A DNA stretch of 6,402 bases. It comes from Pseudomonadota bacterium (lineage in GTDB: Bacteria; Pseudomonadota; Gammaproteobacteria; Burkholderiales; Thiobacillaceae). Of this stretch, positions 4,900 through 6,402 are shown one piece after another. The stretch lies in contig JAJZRT010000225.1 of the NCBI GenBank assembly GCA_021802595.1, positions 1-6,402 of the forward strand, written 5' to 3'. Below the pieces are notes generated by a model. The model saw nothing but the letters and a program-made list of their open reading frames with translations. It was not told where the DNA came from and ran no database searches. The position numbers were made by a program, and so were the translations under genes. Within the stretch, counting starts at the first letter, position 1. Each line of letters begins with the position of its first letter.

Positions 4900-6402
4900 G
4901 AATCACCTTGCCCATCACGTGATCGCGCAGCAACAGGGCGACGTGCATCAGGCCGTCTGCCGCCTCCTCAAGATTGCGCGCCGCCTCGACGATGCCGAAT
5001 ACCTCCGCGAAAGGGCGTGGATCGCCCGCCAGGCTGCGTTTGACTTCGCGTTCGGCCAAGTCGCTGGCATGTTCCATGGTGCGGATGGCATGAACTGCCT
5101 GCAGGAAATCGTCCATGTCTTCGCGCGGCACGCCACGCCGGGCATGGCGTGAGGCGGCCAGCGCTTTCACCAGTTCACGACTGGCATTGGCAACCGGATC
5201 AATCAGTTTTCCCAGTGCTGAGAAAGAAGTGGCGGCTGCCCTGGGCGAGAGCGTGATGTGGAAGACCGCCTCTTCCAGGTCGTCGGCGATGTCATCCGCC
5301 TTGCTCATCAGCTGGAGCATGAAATTGTCGCTTTCCAGCAGCGCATTACGGGCACTGTTCAATTCCAGATCGGCTGCCGTTTCCCAGTCCTTGGCCCGTT
5401 CTGCCATGGCGGCAACGTCGTGCTGGCGTCCCGCCTGCGCCGCCTCCAGCGCAGCCCGCACCGTGTCGGCCAGTTCGACGATCAGTCCGGCATGTTCGAG
5501 CGCGGTATCCAGCAAGGCGTCTTCGGTGGAGCGAACTTGCGACGCCAGTTCGGTGCGGATCTCATCCGCCACCAGCGAGGCCGGCCGGCCCAGCGTCAAG
5601 CCTTCGAGGGCCTGCTTCAGGTTGAAGCGCAGAAACTGCACCGCACGGGCTTCTGTCAGCAGGTCGTCCAGCCTGTCGCCGGGTCTGAGCTGTCCGCCGT
5701 AGGCAAAGCTCATGGCGTCAAAAATCAGCTGCTCACCACCGGCCTTGAGCCAGGCCATGTGGCCGATATTTCCGTCCGCCGCCCACTTGAGCAATTCGAT
5801 GGAAGCCTTGCGCGGAACGAACATGCGGAGCCGCTTGCGCGCCCGGTTCCAGTCGATGAGGAACACCAGGCGTGAGCCGAGGTGTCCCAGATAGTCGCGC
5901 AGCCGTGTGCTGCTGCGTGCCGTGTAGCTTCCCACGCTGAGATGGTAGACGCCGTCTTCCATTCCCGCGTCAGTGCGCGAACGCGTGTCCTGCCACGCAA
6001 CTTCGTAGCCCTCGAACAGGCTCTGGAAAAACAGCAGGCGCGGCAGATGGACGTCGGTATAAGTGATGGTCACGGTACGGCCGCTGACGTGAATCACCAG
6101 CACATGCGCATCCGTGGTGCCGATGTCATTCTGAATCACCAGCTTGTCACCGACACGTGTCGCCGTGGCGGACAGTCCGGGATGATCGAACTTGAGGGGT
6201 GCGGTACGGTTGATGCCTTCCATGAACGCGGCAATCAGCGCCCGATCCGCATCGCGGATGCCGTAGGCGCGGCAACCGTCGATGGTCTCGCTGGCCAGGT
6301 TCGCCTGCAGTGCGTTCAGCGCCCGATGCATGTCCATCACCAGAAGATGCAGGCTGTCGCCAGCCTCCCGGTCTCCCGAGGTGATGGCATGAATCTCCAG
6401 AT
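4892..6402 (-). CDS. PhoU/DUF47-like protein with a long unfamiliar N-terminal region, probably partial at the window edge
   Basis: The C-terminal part (about the last 215 residues, 5540-4895) is a helical PhoU/DUF47-like domain. It contains four E/D-x3-D motifs near 5381, 5294, 5072 and 4967, in the contexts ETAAD, DDIAD, EHASD and EEAAD. In PhoU proteins such motifs bind metal clusters, and the family regulates phosphate uptake and signalling. The N-terminal part (about 6402-5550) has mixed beta/alpha character (for example IGTTDAHVLVIHV, LVFLIDWNRARKRLRMFVPR); I do not recognise it. No signal peptide or membrane segment is seen. In-frame GTG (6340) and ATG (6337) codons exist but have no Shine-Dalgarno sequence. 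The frame stays open with protein-like sequence (SLHLLVMDMHRALNALQ) to the right edge, so the true start probably lies outside; 502 codons are visible. It ends in TAA (4894-4892) inside the start of the PPDK-like gene. A regulator or partner of that Pi-using kinase is a reasonable inference. Confidence 0.8.
   Translation of the reverse strand, partial: LEIHAITSGDREAGDSLHLLVMDMHRALNALQANLASETIDGCRAYGIRDADRALIAAFMEGINRTAPLKFDHPGLSATATRVGDKLVIQNDIGTTDAHVLVIHVSGRTVTITYTDVHLPRLLFFQSLFEGYEVAWQDTRSRTDAGMEDGVYHLSVGSYTARSSTRLRDYLGHLGSRLVFLIDWNRARKRLRMFVPRKASIELLKWAADGNIGHMAWLKAGGEQLIFDAMSFAYGGQLRPGDRLDDLLTEARAVQFLRFNLKQALEGLTLGRPASLVADEIRTELASQVRSTEDALLDTALEHAGLIVELADTVRAALEAAQAGRQHDVAAMAERAKDWETAADLELNSARNALLESDNFMLQLMSKADDIADDLEEAVFHITLSPRAAATSFSALGKLIDPVANASRELVKALAASRHARRGVPREDMDDFLQAVHAIRTMEHASDLAEREVKRSLAGDPRPFAEVFGIVEAARNLEEAADGLMHVALLLRDHVMGKVIHA

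Noticed and set aside
5258..5875. 205-codon + strand frame inside the PhoU-like gene
   Set aside because: It lies antisense to a longer frame with coherent domain structure; it has no ribosome binding site and no motifs.

Overview
The window looks like chromosomal DNA of a moderately GC-rich Gram-negative bacterium, most likely a betaproteobacterium. This is inferred from G/C-rich third codon positions, the style of the proteins and Shine-Dalgarno-led genes; no taxonomic marker settles it. It holds one tRNA gene, one large + strand signalling gene, and a leftward (- strand) block of three genes. The two strands converge on an unusually long, AT-richer intergenic stretch of about 400 bp.

Layout: (1) 84-173, tRNA-Ser with anticodon CGA and encoded CCA, followed by a textbook intrinsic terminator (184-222). 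(2) 346-467, a control region with a 12-bp palindrome overlapping a candidate -35 element, a -10 element, a strong leader hairpin and a Shine-Dalgarno sequence placed for a TTG start at 468. (3) 468-2534, a soluble PAS-PAS-GGDEF-EAL protein with intact cyclase, inhibitory-site and phosphodiesterase motifs, predicted to control cyclic di-GMP. (4) 2535-2940, no convincing gene, but a dense run of three inverted repeats (2752-2807) that includes DnaA-box-like sequences. (5) 2941-3174 (-), a small charged protein of unknown function. (6) 3289-4899 (-), a naturally shortened pyruvate,phosphate dikinase (PPDK)-like protein. It keeps the ATP/Pi-binding domain and the phosphohistidine domain but lacks the C-terminal PEP/pyruvate barrel. 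(7) 4892-6402 (-), a PhoU/DUF47-like C-terminal domain on an unfamiliar N-terminal region; the reading frame is still open at the right edge, so the gene is probably partial.

The most interesting unit is the pair 4892-6402 / 3289-4899. The reading frames overlap by 8 bp, which implies translational coupling. One product resembles phosphate-metabolism regulators. The other resembles the half of PPDK that uses ATP and inorganic phosphate to phosphorylate its own histidine, without the half that normally receives that phosphate. A phosphate-linked phosphohistidine relay with an unknown acceptor is a reasonable hypothesis but is not shown by the sequence. The PAS-GGDEF-EAL gene lies on the opposite strand and has no evident operon link to it.
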